Shown piece after piece: positions 1-7,214 of a DNA stretch of 61,986 nt. The stretch comes from Defluviitaleaceae bacterium. Lineage in GTDB: Bacteria; Bacillota; Clostridia; Lachnospirales; WQUN01. The DNA is taken from NCBI GenBank assembly GCA_009786535.1, contig WQRX01000023.1, positions 1-61,986 on the forward strand. Direction: 5' to 3'. The translations under genes were made by a program, and so were the position numbers. Position 1 is the first letter of the stretch, and each line of letters begins with the position of its first letter. The notes under the pieces were generated by a model. It was not told the origin of the DNA and ran no database searches. It saw only the letters and a program-made list of their open reading frames with translations.

Positions 1-19
1 GGGGCCCCCCCCCCCCCCC
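1..19. other. G4C15 homopolymer at the left edge
   Basis: Four G followed by fifteen C open the window. Its mirror is a poly-C run at the right edge. No biological role is evident; it is most simply an assembly or read artefact at a contig end, so sequence touching it should be treated with caution. Confidence 0.6.
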
Positions 20-58
20 TAAGGAGTGTTGGCAATGTGATTATTTGAAGCAGCAGCA

Positions 59-301
59 ATGGTAGCGGTGGTTGGCATTTTAGCGTACTTGACATTTCGT
101 ATTGTAAAAATGGGCATTCAATATTCTGAGAATGTTGAACGCATTAAACACGGATACCCTACGATTGACGGCGCATCGCCTTTGCATGGCGCATCGCAAG
201 AGGAAGCAAGCAGCGACGGCGCATCGCCTTTGCATGGCGCATCGCAAGAGGAAGCAAGCAGCGACGGCGCATATGCCGATGCAGTTAGCTATTCCAATTA
301 A
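59..301 (+). CDS. small single-pass membrane protein with a duplicated 16-residue segment; start uncertain
   Basis: I do not recognise the family. The 80 residues start with one hydrophobic helix (about residues 1-17), then a basic/polar stretch, then two perfect copies of a 16-residue unit beginning GASPLHGASQ, and a short tail. The start is odd. A good Shine-Dalgarno (aaggag, 21-26) sits 8 nt before an ATG at 35 in this same frame, but the next codon is TGA. The first usable ATG is at 59, about 32 nt from the Shine-Dalgarno. Either the gene has suffered a nonsense change right after its start, or the first codons are mis-assembled next to the poly-C edge. It lies 24 nt upstream of wecB and is probably co-transcribed with it. 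Confidence 0.5.
   Translation: MVAVVGILAYLTFRIVKMGIQYSENVERIKHGYPTIDGASPLHGASQEEASSDGASPLHGASQEEASSDGAYADAVSYSN
170..265 (+). repeat. two perfect tandem copies of a 48-bp in-frame unit
   Basis: Units 170-217 and 218-265 are identical. Each contains ggcgcatcgc twice, so a shorter ancestral unit is visible. A third partial copy (ggcgcat) follows. The unit length is a multiple of three, so copy-number change would lengthen or shorten the small membrane protein without a frameshift. Confidence 0.9.
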
Positions 302-325
302 TACCAAATGAAAGGCGGCCTGTAA

Positions 326-1492
326 ATGGGCGCGGTAAAGGTACTTACGGTTTTTGGCACGCGGGCGGAAGCAAATAAAATGATTCCGCTGGTGCTTGCT
401 TTACAAGAAAGGGCGCAAAGCGGCAACGCGAATCCCGTGGATTCGCTGCAAGTGGTTTCTCATGTGTGTGTAACGGCACAGCATCGGGAGTTGCTTGACC
501 AATCGCTTGCGCCTTTTGGCGTTGTCCCCGATGTGGATTTAAACATAATGACGGCAGGGCAAAATCAAGGCGATGTTACCGGCCGCATTCTTGCGCGCCT
601 TGCCCCCGTTTTGGAAGAATATAAACCCGACATTGTGCTGGTGCATGGCGATACCACCACCACCTTTGCCGCGGCGCTTGCGGCTTTTCATGCGAAGGTT
701 GCCGTCGGTCATGTGGAAGCGGGCTTACGCACGTATGACAAATTCCGCCCCTATCCCGAGGAAATGAACCGCAAGCTCACTACTGCGCTGGCGGATTTAC
801 ACTTCGCCCCCACCGCCCTGGCGCGGGAATATCTGCTCAAGGAAAACGTACCCGCAGACCGTATTTTTGTAACGGGCAATACCGCCGTAGACATGCTTGC
901 ACACACTACCAAGGAAAATTACAAACTCGAAAACACAGCAGCAGATGCATTTGCAACGGGCGACCGCGTAATTCTCATGACGGTCCACAGACGCGAAAAT
1001 TTTGGCGCACCCATGGATGCCATTTGCCGCGCCGTTGCGCGTATTGCTACAGACTTCCCCACGGTTCGCATTATTTGGCCTATGCACCCCAACGGCGCAG
1101 GCAAGGTTGAATCGCAAGCACATCTTGCCCATCTCCCCAATGTGTTGCTTACCCAAGCGACCAACCTGCAAGACACGCATAATTTAATGAAGCGGTCGTA
1201 TCTCATACTATCCGATTCGGGCGGCATTCAGGAAGAAGCGCCGTCTTTTAATGTGCCCGTAGTTGTCCTGCGCGAAACGACCGAACGCCCCGAGGGGCTA
1301 ACCGTCGGTACGCTGGTGCTTGCGGGTGTAGCGGAAGAAAATATTTACAACGAATCCGCTCGGCTGCTAACCGATGCTTCCGCACATAAAAAAATGGCGA
1401 CGGTGGCAAATCCTTTTGGCGATGGCGCGGCCAGCGAAAGGATTGTAGATGCGGTGGTGGGGTATTTTGGGAAGGCGTTGCGAGAGGGGTAA
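326..1492 (+). CDS. wecB: UDP-N-acetylglucosamine 2-epimerase (non-hydrolysing)
   Basis: This enzyme interconverts UDP-GlcNAc and UDP-ManNAc for wall teichoic acid or other surface polysaccharide linkage units, in the cytosol. The 388 residues are the usual family length. Recognisable motifs are GDTTTT (near residue 109), HVEAGLRT (about 131-138), DSGGIQEEAPS (about 296-306) and the RETTERPEG segment after it. The N-terminal motif reads GTRAEANKM where the family usually has GTRPEAIKM, a conservative but uncommon change. ATG 326 follows a ggcgg Shine-Dalgarno. It is preceded by the small membrane protein and followed after a short gap by the LysM/hydrolase gene. Confidence 0.93.
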   Translation: MGAVKVLTVFGTRAEANKMIPLVLALQERAQSGNANPVDSLQVVSHVCVTAQHRELLDQSLAPFGVVPDVDLNIMTAGQNQGDVTGRILARLAPVLEEYKPDIVLVHGDTTTTFAAALAAFHAKVAVGHVEAGLRTYDKFRPYPEEMNRKLTTALADLHFAPTALAREYLLKENVPADRIFVTGNTAVDMLAHTTKENYKLENTAADAFATGDRVILMTVHRRENFGAPMDAICRAVARIATDFPTVRIIWPMHPNGAGKVESQAHLAHLPNVLLTQATNLQDTHNLMKRSYLILSDSGGIQEEAPSFNVPVVVLRETTERPEGLTVGTLVLAGVAEENIYNESARLLTDASAHKKMATVANPFGDGAASERIVDAVVGYFGKALREG

Positions 1493-1580
1493 AACTTTGA
1501 TATTGCGCGTTGTGTGTTTTTTGACTTATAATCTGGGGGTTCCGCGTTGCGAACCCTTAATTTTTTGGGGAGTTGGGAGT

Positions 1581-2786
1581 ATGAAGATTGTAAAGCGGTT
1601 TGTTATTTTGGTTATGCTTTTTCTTATAACTGCACCTGTTTTTTCGGCAAGCGCGGTGGGGTACGTACATACCGTGCAAGCGGGGGATGTGCTGTGGCGC
1701 ATTGCCCAGGCACATGGCCTTTCTTGGGAGGAATTGGCGGCCTATAATGGGCTGGAAAATCCCCATTTAATTACCGTTGGGCAACGGATTTATATTCCGC
1801 TTGCGCACGTTTATATGGAATATGTGGCGGTGCAAATAAATGAATCTACCCTTGAATACGGGGTGCAAATTGGGGGTGCGTGGCCTGTGGAGGGCATCCT
1901 TACCCTTCCCGCCGGAGCAGATGCGGCGCGCCCCGTTCCTGGGGTTATTTTGGTCCATGGCGCAGGGGCCATGGACAGGGACGGCACCTTGTTTGAACAT
2001 AACCGCCCGCTGTATGACATCGCCCGCTTTTTAAGTGTCCATGGCATTGCGGTGCTGCGCTACGATAAGGCAAATTATATACACGGAGCGGAAATGCTTG
2101 CCCATTATGGCCCGTCCTTTACCGTGTGGGAGGAAACCATCGAACCCGCGTTGTATGCGGCCCGATTGCTTCACGCCGACCCGCGGATTAGCCACGTTTA
2201 TCTGCTGGGGCATCACCTTGGGGCCATGGTTGCGCCGCGCATTCACGCCGCGGGGGGTAACTTCGACGGGCTTATTCTTATGGCAGGGACGCCCCTCACT
2301 TTGGGGGAAGTGGTGCTGGCACAAAATTGGCAAGCCCATGATTATATGTGGGAGCAAGGCGATTTCCAAACGGCGGCCCATTTGTCGTATTTGTTGATGG
2401 AAATGGAAGATTTCTTGTATACCCTGCCCGCCCTTTCCGCCGAGGAAGCCCAAGCCCTGCCCTTCGACCGGGGTTTGTATGCCTATTATTTCCGCGATTT
2501 TGCCCTGCATCCAACGGATGTGTTATTGCAAGAAATGAATATACCCATGCTCATTTTGCAAGGCGCTAACGATTTTCAAATGCCCTTTGAGATACATTTC
2601 GAGGCGTACCACGCATTACTAAGGGAACGCGAAAATGTGCGCTTTACTATATTCCCCGGGATTAACCATTTCTTTATGCCCTCGGGAGCAAACACCGTAC
2701 AAGCCGCCTTGGATGAATACACATTCCCATCACGGGTATGCACATTTGTATTACAAAATATTGTAGAATGGGTGTTTTCAAGATGA
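1581..2786 (+). CDS. secreted LysM-domain alpha/beta-hydrolase-like protein
   Basis: The protein has 401 residues from ATG 1581, chosen because a ggggagttgggag Shine-Dalgarno precedes it and it opens a clean signal peptide (about residues 1-22). A LysM domain follows (about 25-70, HTVQAGDVLWRIAQ...), which binds peptidoglycan glycan strands, then an alpha/beta-hydrolase fold (about 85-400). The acid (GANDFQMP) and histidine (GINHFFM) elements of the triad look present. The nucleophile elbow reads GHHLG, where esterases of this fold have GHSLG, so the catalytic serine appears replaced by histidine. It may be a non-catalytic wall-binding protein or use other chemistry. Its stop overlaps the next gene by ATGA. 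Confidence 0.75.
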   Translation: MKIVKRFVILVMLFLITAPVFSASAVGYVHTVQAGDVLWRIAQAHGLSWEELAAYNGLENPHLITVGQRIYIPLAHVYMEYVAVQINESTLEYGVQIGGAWPVEGILTLPAGADAARPVPGVILVHGAGAMDRDGTLFEHNRPLYDIARFLSVHGIAVLRYDKANYIHGAEMLAHYGPSFTVWEETIEPALYAARLLHADPRISHVYLLGHHLGAMVAPRIHAAGGNFDGLILMAGTPLTLGEVVLAQNWQAHDYMWEQGDFQTAAHLSYLLMEMEDFLYTLPALSAEEAQALPFDRGLYAYYFRDFALHPTDVLLQEMNIPMLILQGANDFQMPFEIHFEAYHALLRERENVRFTIFPGINHFFMPSGANTVQAALDEYTFPSRVCTFVLQNIVEWVFSR

Positions 2787-3241
2787 TTACCATGCAATGG
2801 TTTTTTGGCGAGCAAGATTTGGACGACGTTTACACCCTGCGCCGCACAGTTTTTATTGAAGAACAAGGCGTTTCCGAAAAAGATGAATACGAAGGGGACG
2901 ACGGCGGGTGCATACACACCGTATTATATGTAGACGACGCCCCCGTAGCCACAGGTCGCATTAAAATCACAAAAGAGGACTATGTAATTGGGCGGGTGGC
3001 AACTTTGGCCGCCCACCGTGGCAAGGGCTTTGGGCGGGCGGTTATGCAGGCTTTGGTTAAAGCCTGTTGCATCATGGGTGGGGAGCGGCAAATCCTTCAC
3101 GCCCAGCTACACGCCCGCAAGTTTTACGAAAACTTAGGCTTCACCGCGTATGGGGACGAATTTGACGAGGCGGGCATTCCCCACATTTGTATGGAACACC
3201 ACGGCTGGCCGGAGGGGAGTTGCGCACATGCGGCTGGATAA
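2783..3241 (+). CDS. GNAT family N-acetyltransferase (ElaA-like)
   Basis: This 152-residue protein transfers an acetyl group from acetyl-CoA to an unknown amine. The conserved acetyl-CoA loop reads [18 protein letters not shown] (about residues 74-91), and the N-terminal [16 protein letters not shown] block resembles the ElaA/YjcF-type GNATs. ATG 2783 overlaps the upstream stop (ATGA), supporting translational coupling; earlier in-frame ATGs lie inside the hydrolase gene. It overlaps the start of the S4-domain gene downstream. Confidence 0.85.
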   Translation: MITMQWFFGEQDLDDVYTLRRTVFIEEQGVSEKDEYEGDDGGCIHTVLYVDDAPVATGRIKITKEDYVIGRVATLAAHRGKGFGRAVMQALVKACCIMGGERQILHAQLHARKFYENLGFTAYGDEFDEAGIPHICMEHHGWPEGSCAHAAG

Positions 3242-3470
3242 ATATTTGAAGGTGAGCCGCATTATTAAACGGCGCACCGTAGCCAACGAAGCCTGCGACG
3301 CAGGGCGCGTACAAATTAACGGCAAGCTTGCAAAGGCTTCCGTAGAAGTAAAGGTCGGCGACAAAATAGAAATTCGCTTCGGCGACAAGGTTACAAAATT
3401 GGAAGTCACCGCCATTAAAGAGACGACAAAGAAAGATGATGCATCGCTCATGTATCGGCTGGAGGGTTAG
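3228..3470 (+). CDS. rqcP: S4-domain RNA-binding protein, ribosome quality control RqcP type
   Basis: The 80-residue protein is essentially a single S4 domain: [17 protein letters not shown] (1-17), then [11 protein letters not shown] and [12 protein letters not shown]. RqcP (YabO/HSP15-like) stabilises tRNA on obstructed 50S subunits while RqcH adds alanine tails. ATG 3228 follows a strong ggagggg site. The usual neighbours (yabP, divIC) are absent here; it instead overlaps the acetyltransferase gene and converges on a minus-strand anti-sigma-type gene. Confidence 0.88.
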   Translation: MRLDKYLKVSRIIKRRTVANEACDAGRVQINGKLAKASVEVKVGDKIEIRFGDKVTKLEVTAIKETTKKDDASLMYRLEG

Positions 3471-4333
3471 GGTTGCGGGATAATTTCTACCACATATGCT
3501 ATGCATTGCCATTCGTAGTCGATGTATTTTATTTCTACGATACTTTGCCCGTCGCCCATATTGCAATGCGTACATATCGTAATTAAACGAGTATGACGCC
3601 GAATTTGCGCGCGCATACAGTTTTCGTGGTAGGGGCAAGGATGATGCGCTTCTACGACGTAGAGGAACTGGCGGTTTTCTTCGTAGGGAAAACTAATACG
3701 CATTGCGCCAAGCCCAAGTAAAGGCACTTCAATAAACATACCTTCGCACAGCGGCGAGGGGCATGGCTGCCCCGTAGGGCGAAGGCGCGAATTACTTGCA
3801 ATATCAATCGGCGTTTCGCGCCAAAAATGTAAGACGATGTAGAGAAAAACGTCCTGCGTTTCGTCGCCGCCAACGGGGCGGAATGCGATGAGGTTTATAA
3901 ATTCTTCGTCCTCCGGCATAAGAAAATCTATAATCTCCCACTTATAAGCGGGGTCCAGCACCGTGTCACACAGTTGCACCCATTGGGAAAACATGCCCGT
4001 GTCTGAATCGCTACGCAGGTAATAAAACGGTTGAATGTGGTTACGTATTTCAAATGGGGAATGAGAAATGGGGAATTGTGACTCGAAATGCAGCGCAGCA
4101 CCCAACAGCGGCGGCGCATCCTGCGGCACAAGCCGCTGGTACGCGAATACACCTACTGATATAAAACCGCCCAGCACAAACAACGCAAGTAACCGTTGTG
4201 CCGCGCTAATCATCGCTTTGCGCCGTTGTTTACTGCGGTTTGCTTCCCGTAATTGCACGGCTTCCAGCAGGGTTTGTGCGCTAGGGCGTACCCCAACGAA
4301 AGTTTCCTTATACATATTTTCCAAATCATTCAT
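3467..4333 (-). CDS. membrane-anchored partner of the adjacent ECF sigma factor (putative anti-sigma)
   Basis: I do not recognise a named family. The 288 residues comprise a short cytoplasmic N-terminus (about 1-40, basic), one transmembrane helix (about 45-65, [16 protein letters not shown]) and a large extracytoplasmic domain. Near the C-terminus are four closely placed cysteines (CPYHENC ... CTHC) that could bind metal or form disulfides. ATG 4333 is chosen over an in-frame GTG at 4339 because aaggag lies 8 nt upstream. It overlaps the sigma gene by 8 nt, the usual arrangement for a sigma/anti-sigma pair. The anti-sigma role is inferred from position and topology only. Confidence 0.6.
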   Translation of the reverse strand: MNDLENMYKETFVGVRPSAQTLLEAVQLREANRSKQRRKAMISAAQRLLALFVLGGFISVGVFAYQRLVPQDAPPLLGAALHFESQFPISHSPFEIRNHIQPFYYLRSDSDTGMFSQWVQLCDTVLDPAYKWEIIDFLMPEDEEFINLIAFRPVGGDETQDVFLYIVLHFWRETPIDIASNSRLRPTGQPCPSPLCEGMFIEVPLLGLGAMRISFPYEENRQFLYVVEAHHPCPYHENCMRAQIRRHTRLITICTHCNMGDGQSIVEIKYIDYEWQCIAYVVEIIPQP

Positions 4334-4850
4334 ATACACCGCTCCTTATTTTTTCAAGTTCCCTTGCCAGTTTTTTGCGCGCGCGTTCGTAGCGTTTGCG
4401 TAAAGTCTGTGCCGAAGCGCCAAAGCGTTCTGCCAGCGCGTTAAAGTCTAAATCCTCTACCGCTCGGCTGTAAAACAATGCGCGTTCCTTGGGGGAAAGT
4501 ATACGCAAGGCACGTATCAGCTCTTCCCGCAGCCCTAAATCGGGTGCGTCTTCATACACACTATCTTCTTTGGGAAGCCCGCCGACAAACAACGCATATA
4601 AGCGTCGGTTACGCCGTATATCCAAGCATGTATGGTACGCAATACGGTACAGCCATGGACCGGCGGCGTCCTCGTCGCGTAGCTGCGCCGCTTTTTTATG
4701 CGCTTTAATAAACGCCATTTGCGCCGCGTCCTGTGCGTCGTGATAATCGCACAAAATGCTGTAGCAATACCGCGTAATTGCCGCACCGTGCGCCATAATG
4801 AGCTGCGCAAGCAATGCATCGGTGGTTGAAGCCGCTTCTGCTAACGTCAT
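4326..4850 (-). CDS. ECF-type RNA polymerase sigma factor
   Basis: The protein has 174 residues from ATG 4850, which follows gggaggcaaat; an upstream in-frame ATG at 4874 lacks a good site. Region 2 is visible as DYHDAQDAAQMAFIKAHKK and PWLYRIAYHTCLDIRR, region 4 as LSPKERALFYSRAVEDLDFNALAERFG followed by a basic tail. It would direct RNA polymerase to a small regulon, released by the downstream membrane protein whose gene it overlaps. No gene-specific regulon can be named. Confidence 0.88.
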   Translation of the reverse strand: MTLAEAASTTDALLAQLIMAHGAAITRYCYSILCDYHDAQDAAQMAFIKAHKKAAQLRDEDAAGPWLYRIAYHTCLDIRRNRRLYALFVGGLPKEDSVYEDAPDLGLREELIRALRILSPKERALFYSRAVEDLDFNALAERFGASAQTLRKRYERARKKLARELEKIRSGVYE

Positions 4851-4908
4851 ATTTGCCTCCCGTTTGAACTGCATTATAGACGATTGCCGCGGGGAAAGTG
4901 TGACAAAT

Positions 4909-4936
4909 AAAAAAGAACGGTTGCCCGTCCTTTTTA
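4909..4936. terminator. bidirectional rho-independent terminator
   Basis: The stem AAAAGAACGG/CCGTCCTTTT has one mismatch, a 4-nt loop and a T-run on both strands. It would end the CD3324-family transcript on the minus strand and could insulate the sigma gene beyond. Confidence 0.7.
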
Positions 4937-4939
4937 ATA

Positions 4940-5209
4940 CTACGCTTCTTTTTTATAAATTATTTTACGGATACTTGCTTCCGATAAGCAGTAGCGGTGC
5001 ATGAGCTGTATCACGGATTCGCCGCTGCGGTAGGCGTCTAATATGTTTCGGTTACGACCTGCTACGTGGGCTTTTGCCCCGTTTTGCTGCCCCCAGCCAA
5101 TGCGGTCGGCATCTTGCTTGGGTACGTATATAAGCGCACCGCCCGAATATTTTTGCACCTCCCTAAAAATCTCAGGTGGAAGCACGTCCTTTGCGTTTAC
5201 GTATTTCAA
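4940..5209 (-). CDS. CD3324 family small DNA-binding-like protein
   Basis: The 90-residue protein starts at TTG 5209, chosen because gggaggt lies just upstream and the conserved domain begins immediately (MKYVNAKDVLPPEIFREVQKY). The central ALIYVPKQ...GWGQQ segment and the C-terminal helix-turn-helix-like RSGESVIQLMHRYCLSEASIRKIIY match the uncharacterised CD3324 family, which resembles the Mor/phage-type HTH. A nucleic acid binding role is inferred. It is preceded by a 44-codon ORF that overlaps its start and by an attenuator-like leader; it ends at the terminator at 4909-4936. Confidence 0.8.
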   Translation of the reverse strand: MKYVNAKDVLPPEIFREVQKYSGGALIYVPKQDADRIGWGQQNGAKAHVAGRNRNILDAYRSGESVIQLMHRYCLSEASIRKIIYKKEA

Positions 5210-5306
5210 AATATACCTCCCTGGTGGGTACGTACCTCTTTTCGGGTACAAACAACGACGACGGGGTTAAAAATATATGGGAAGTTCTCTGTTTGATAAT
5301 GTTCAT
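5172..5306 (-). CDS. 44-codon upstream ORF overlapping the CD3324-family gene
   Basis: ATG 5306 follows a strong aaaggagaatggaa site and opens a 44-codon frame rich in Arg/Lys that ends 35 nt inside the next gene, in another frame. I recognise no family. Its translation would run ribosomes across the TTG start of the downstream gene, so it may serve translational coupling. It could be spurious, but the ribosome binding site is better than that of many real genes here. Confidence 0.35.
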   Translation of the reverse strand: MNIIKQRTSHIFLTPSSLFVPEKRYVPTREVYFEIRKRKGRAST

Positions 5307-5350
5307 TTCCATTCTCCTTTCGGTAAAGTTTATAATTTTGGTCTTTCGTT

Positions 5351-5379
5351 AAAAAGCCGCCCCGTTTGCACGGGGCAGC
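5351..5379 (-). terminator. rho-independent terminator / possible attenuator
   Basis: On the minus strand the 9-bp stem GCTGCCCCG/CGGGGCGGC (one G-U-type mismatch), 6-nt loop and T-run form a strong terminator 16 nt after a 10-codon ORF and 45 nt before the 44-codon ORF. Placed between a promoter and coding sequence, it fits transcription attenuation. Confidence 0.8.
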
Positions 5380-5394
5380 CACAGCCTTTTTAGG

Positions 5395-5427
5395 TTAGGC
5401 TAAAAACCACCCTTTATTCACCAACAT
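5395..5427 (-). CDS. 10-codon leader peptide ORF
   Basis: ATG 5427 is preceded by aaaggagtggtt, an ideal ribosome binding site, and the frame encodes MLVNKGWFLA then stops. It lies between a near-consensus promoter and the terminator at 5351-5379. That layout matches leader peptides of attenuators, although no run of a single codon reveals a sensed amino acid. It may instead be a stand-alone peptide transcript. Confidence 0.45.
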   Translation of the reverse strand: MLVNKGWFLA

Positions 5428-5487
5428 AACCACTCCTTTCTTGGGTCTTACCCATTCCCATAAATGAGAACGGGTATGGATACGCTT

Positions 5488-5516
5488 ATTGTAAACCCAT
5501 ACCGCAAAAGGTGCAA
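5488..5516 (-). promoter_or_regulatory. sigma-A promoter of the leader ORF / CD3324 unit
   Basis: On the minus strand TTGCAC, a 17-nt spacer and TACAAT are found. The predicted transcript starts near 5481 and immediately contains a stem TACCCGTTC/GAATGGGTA (one G-U pair) before the leader ORF. Confidence 0.7.
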
Positions 5517-5603
5517 TAGAATTTTTGTTTATAAATTAATTATTATTTTTTTGGCGTAAAGCAAGGTTTGCATTTTCAACCGTAAACTATGCAGCGTGTA
5601 TCA

Positions 5604-5633
5604 TTGCGTAAACACCGATTATCTTAGTATAAT
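5604..5633 (+). promoter_or_regulatory. promoter of the truncated XRE / membrane protein pair
   Basis: TTGCGT, an 18-nt spacer and a perfect TATAAT lie about 40 nt before ATG 5675. The stretch 5520-5600 between the two divergent promoters is AT-rich with no gene. Confidence 0.6.
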
Positions 5634-5674
5634 TTATTCCGCTATATAACGACAAACGCATACGGGGTATGGTT

Positions 5675-5863
5675 ATGGCTACATATGAGATAGGGTTTAT
5701 TGTGCGTTCACTTAGAACCCTTATGGATATGTCACGGGAAGACCTTGCGGGGGAAATTATTGACCCATCGGGGGTAACTCGTTTAGAAAACGGCAGGCAA
5801 CCTGCTTTTTTGTTGTTAGATGATAAGGAGTTGCTATGCAGCGGTGTAAATTTTGGGGTATAA
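5675..5863 (+). pseudogene. truncated XRE-family regulator (HTH only)
   Basis: The roughly 62 residues begin like the HTH of XRE regulators that normally carry a TPR domain: VRSLRTLMDMSREDLAGE, then IDPSGVTRLENGRQ, then FLLLDDKELL. The motif [CI]xPSxxxxxENGxxxP is characteristic. The frame then ends where some 200-350 further residues would be expected. It is probably a decayed N-terminal fragment, though a free-standing HTH protein is possible. It overlaps the next gene by 28 nt. Confidence 0.5.
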
Positions 5864-6555
5864 CAATCATTATGTTCGCTCTTTCTTTAGCGGATATAGT
5901 TTTGACTTATATTGGAACCCCCGATCTGCGCAACGAGGGTAATCCTGTTATTGTTTTAATTCATGAAAATTGGGGATTGGGTTGGCATTATATTATTTTT
6001 ATCAATATAATTATTTTCTTTGTACTGACAACAATGGCTTATTATCGGTTTATTAAAATAAATTTTATCCGATACCCTATAATGGCAAAAAATATATTTC
6101 ATTATGCTCTTTTGATTCACACGAAAGAGCATAGTATGTATGGATTTGTTTTTTCTTGTTTTTTATCATTTCCAGTGGTGATTTTTGTTAGAATATTCGC
6201 TGTTGTAGGTTGGTTGTCAATTATTGTTCCAAACATGTTTCCGTGGTCCGGAGTAGGAAATTTTGAATGGGATAGAAGTGGCACTCTTGTTAGCATACCA
6301 TTTTTTGATCCATTAATTAGCCGTTGGGGTGAAGCTATGACGCTTATTGTTGTTCTTGCATTATTGTTTTCATTGACGCTATATATATTTTGGTTTTCAA
6401 AAGAATGGCGTGCAAATAAGATTTTAATTCAAAGACTAGGTGAATGTTATGAACAAAAACACATAACCATTTTTTGTAAATGCGTTTGGCGCACGAAATT
6501 CCGACAAGGATTGCCAAAAACAGGGGGATGCCTTGGAGTATCACATAGAAAGTAA
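5836..6555 (+). CDS. multi-pass membrane protein of unknown function
   Basis: The 239 residues contain about five transmembrane helices, the first containing LSLADIVLTYIGTPDL followed by EGNP. This D-x-x-LTY ... E-x-NP pattern is reminiscent of DUF5658-type membrane proteins, but I cannot assign a function. ATG 5836 follows ataaggagttgct. The last 40 residues are cysteine-bearing, basic and unlike the rest. The base composition is markedly richer in A+T than the neighbours, suggesting acquisition. From 6556 to 6650 I see no further gene. Confidence 0.6.
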   Translation: MQRCKFWGITIIMFALSLADIVLTYIGTPDLRNEGNPVIVLIHENWGLGWHYIIFINIIIFFVLTTMAYYRFIKINFIRYPIMAKNIFHYALLIHTKEHSMYGFVFSCFLSFPVVIFVRIFAVVGWLSIIVPNMFPWSGVGNFEWDRSGTLVSIPFFDPLISRWGEAMTLIVVLALLFSLTLYIFWFSKEWRANKILIQRLGECYEQKHITIFCKCVWRTKFRQGLPKTGGCLGVSHRK

Positions 6556-6650
6556 AAGGAAAAAGTATTTAAAGCGCATAGGGTAGCTTGTTAAAATGGA
6601 TATTGTCGTTTTTGCTGGCAAATCCCTCTTTGCTATAGAAACCGCCATGC

Positions 6651-7211
6651 CTACCGCACAAACCCTTCGATTAGCACGCGCAAACCAATAAGAATAAGGA
6701 TTACCCCGCCCGCAAGGGCGGCTTTTCGTTTATATCGCATACCAAACACGCCTCCAATCTTTACCCCCGCCATGGAAACAACAAGCGTTATCACGCCTAT
6801 TAGCACTACCGCAAGGGCGACGTTTACTGCCAAGAATGCGAAGGAAATGCCCACCGCCAGCGCGTCAATGCTGGTGGCGAGGGCGAAGGGCAGCATAATT
6901 TTTGCAGAAAGGGAAACCGCCGCAGGGGTTTCGTCTTCCTCTTCCCGCGCGGAGATTATCATTTTCCCGCCCAAAAAGGTGAGCAGTGCAAATACCAACC
7001 ACGTATCAAAGGTCATTACCGCATTAGCGAACCATCGCGCGGCTAAAAACCCTATAACAGGCATTACCGCTTGGAAAATACCAAAATATGCCCCAACGGT
7101 AAACATATCACGCAAGGACGTTTTACCAAGCCCCAACCCCAGTGTTACCGCAACGGCGAAGGCGTCCATCGCCAGCCCAACAGCAAGCAACACCAATTGA
7201 AAAACCGACAT
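6651..7211 (-). CDS. mntP: manganese efflux pump MntP
   Basis: This 186-residue, six-helix inner-membrane exporter removes Mn(II). It shows the inverted internal duplication of the family: GLAMDAFAVAVTLGL (about 12-26) and ATSIDALAVGISFAFL (about 112-127), each with the conserved Asp in the helix. It starts 4 nt after tsaD and is presumably co-transcribed with it. I see no yybP-ykoY manganese riboswitch, which commonly precedes mntP. Confidence 0.93.
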   Translation of the reverse strand: MSVFQLVLLAVGLAMDAFAVAVTLGLGLGKTSLRDMFTVGAYFGIFQAVMPVIGFLAARWFANAVMTFDTWLVFALLTFLGGKMIISAREEEDETPAAVSLSAKIMLPFALATSIDALAVGISFAFLAVNVALAVVLIGVITLVVSMAGVKIGGVFGMRYKRKAALAGGVILILIGLRVLIEGFVR

Positions 7212-7214
7212 GCT

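Noticed and set aside
6556..6650. yybP-ykoY manganese riboswitch near mntP
   Set aside because: This gap is downstream of mntP, and mntP is preceded by tsaD with a 4-nt gap.
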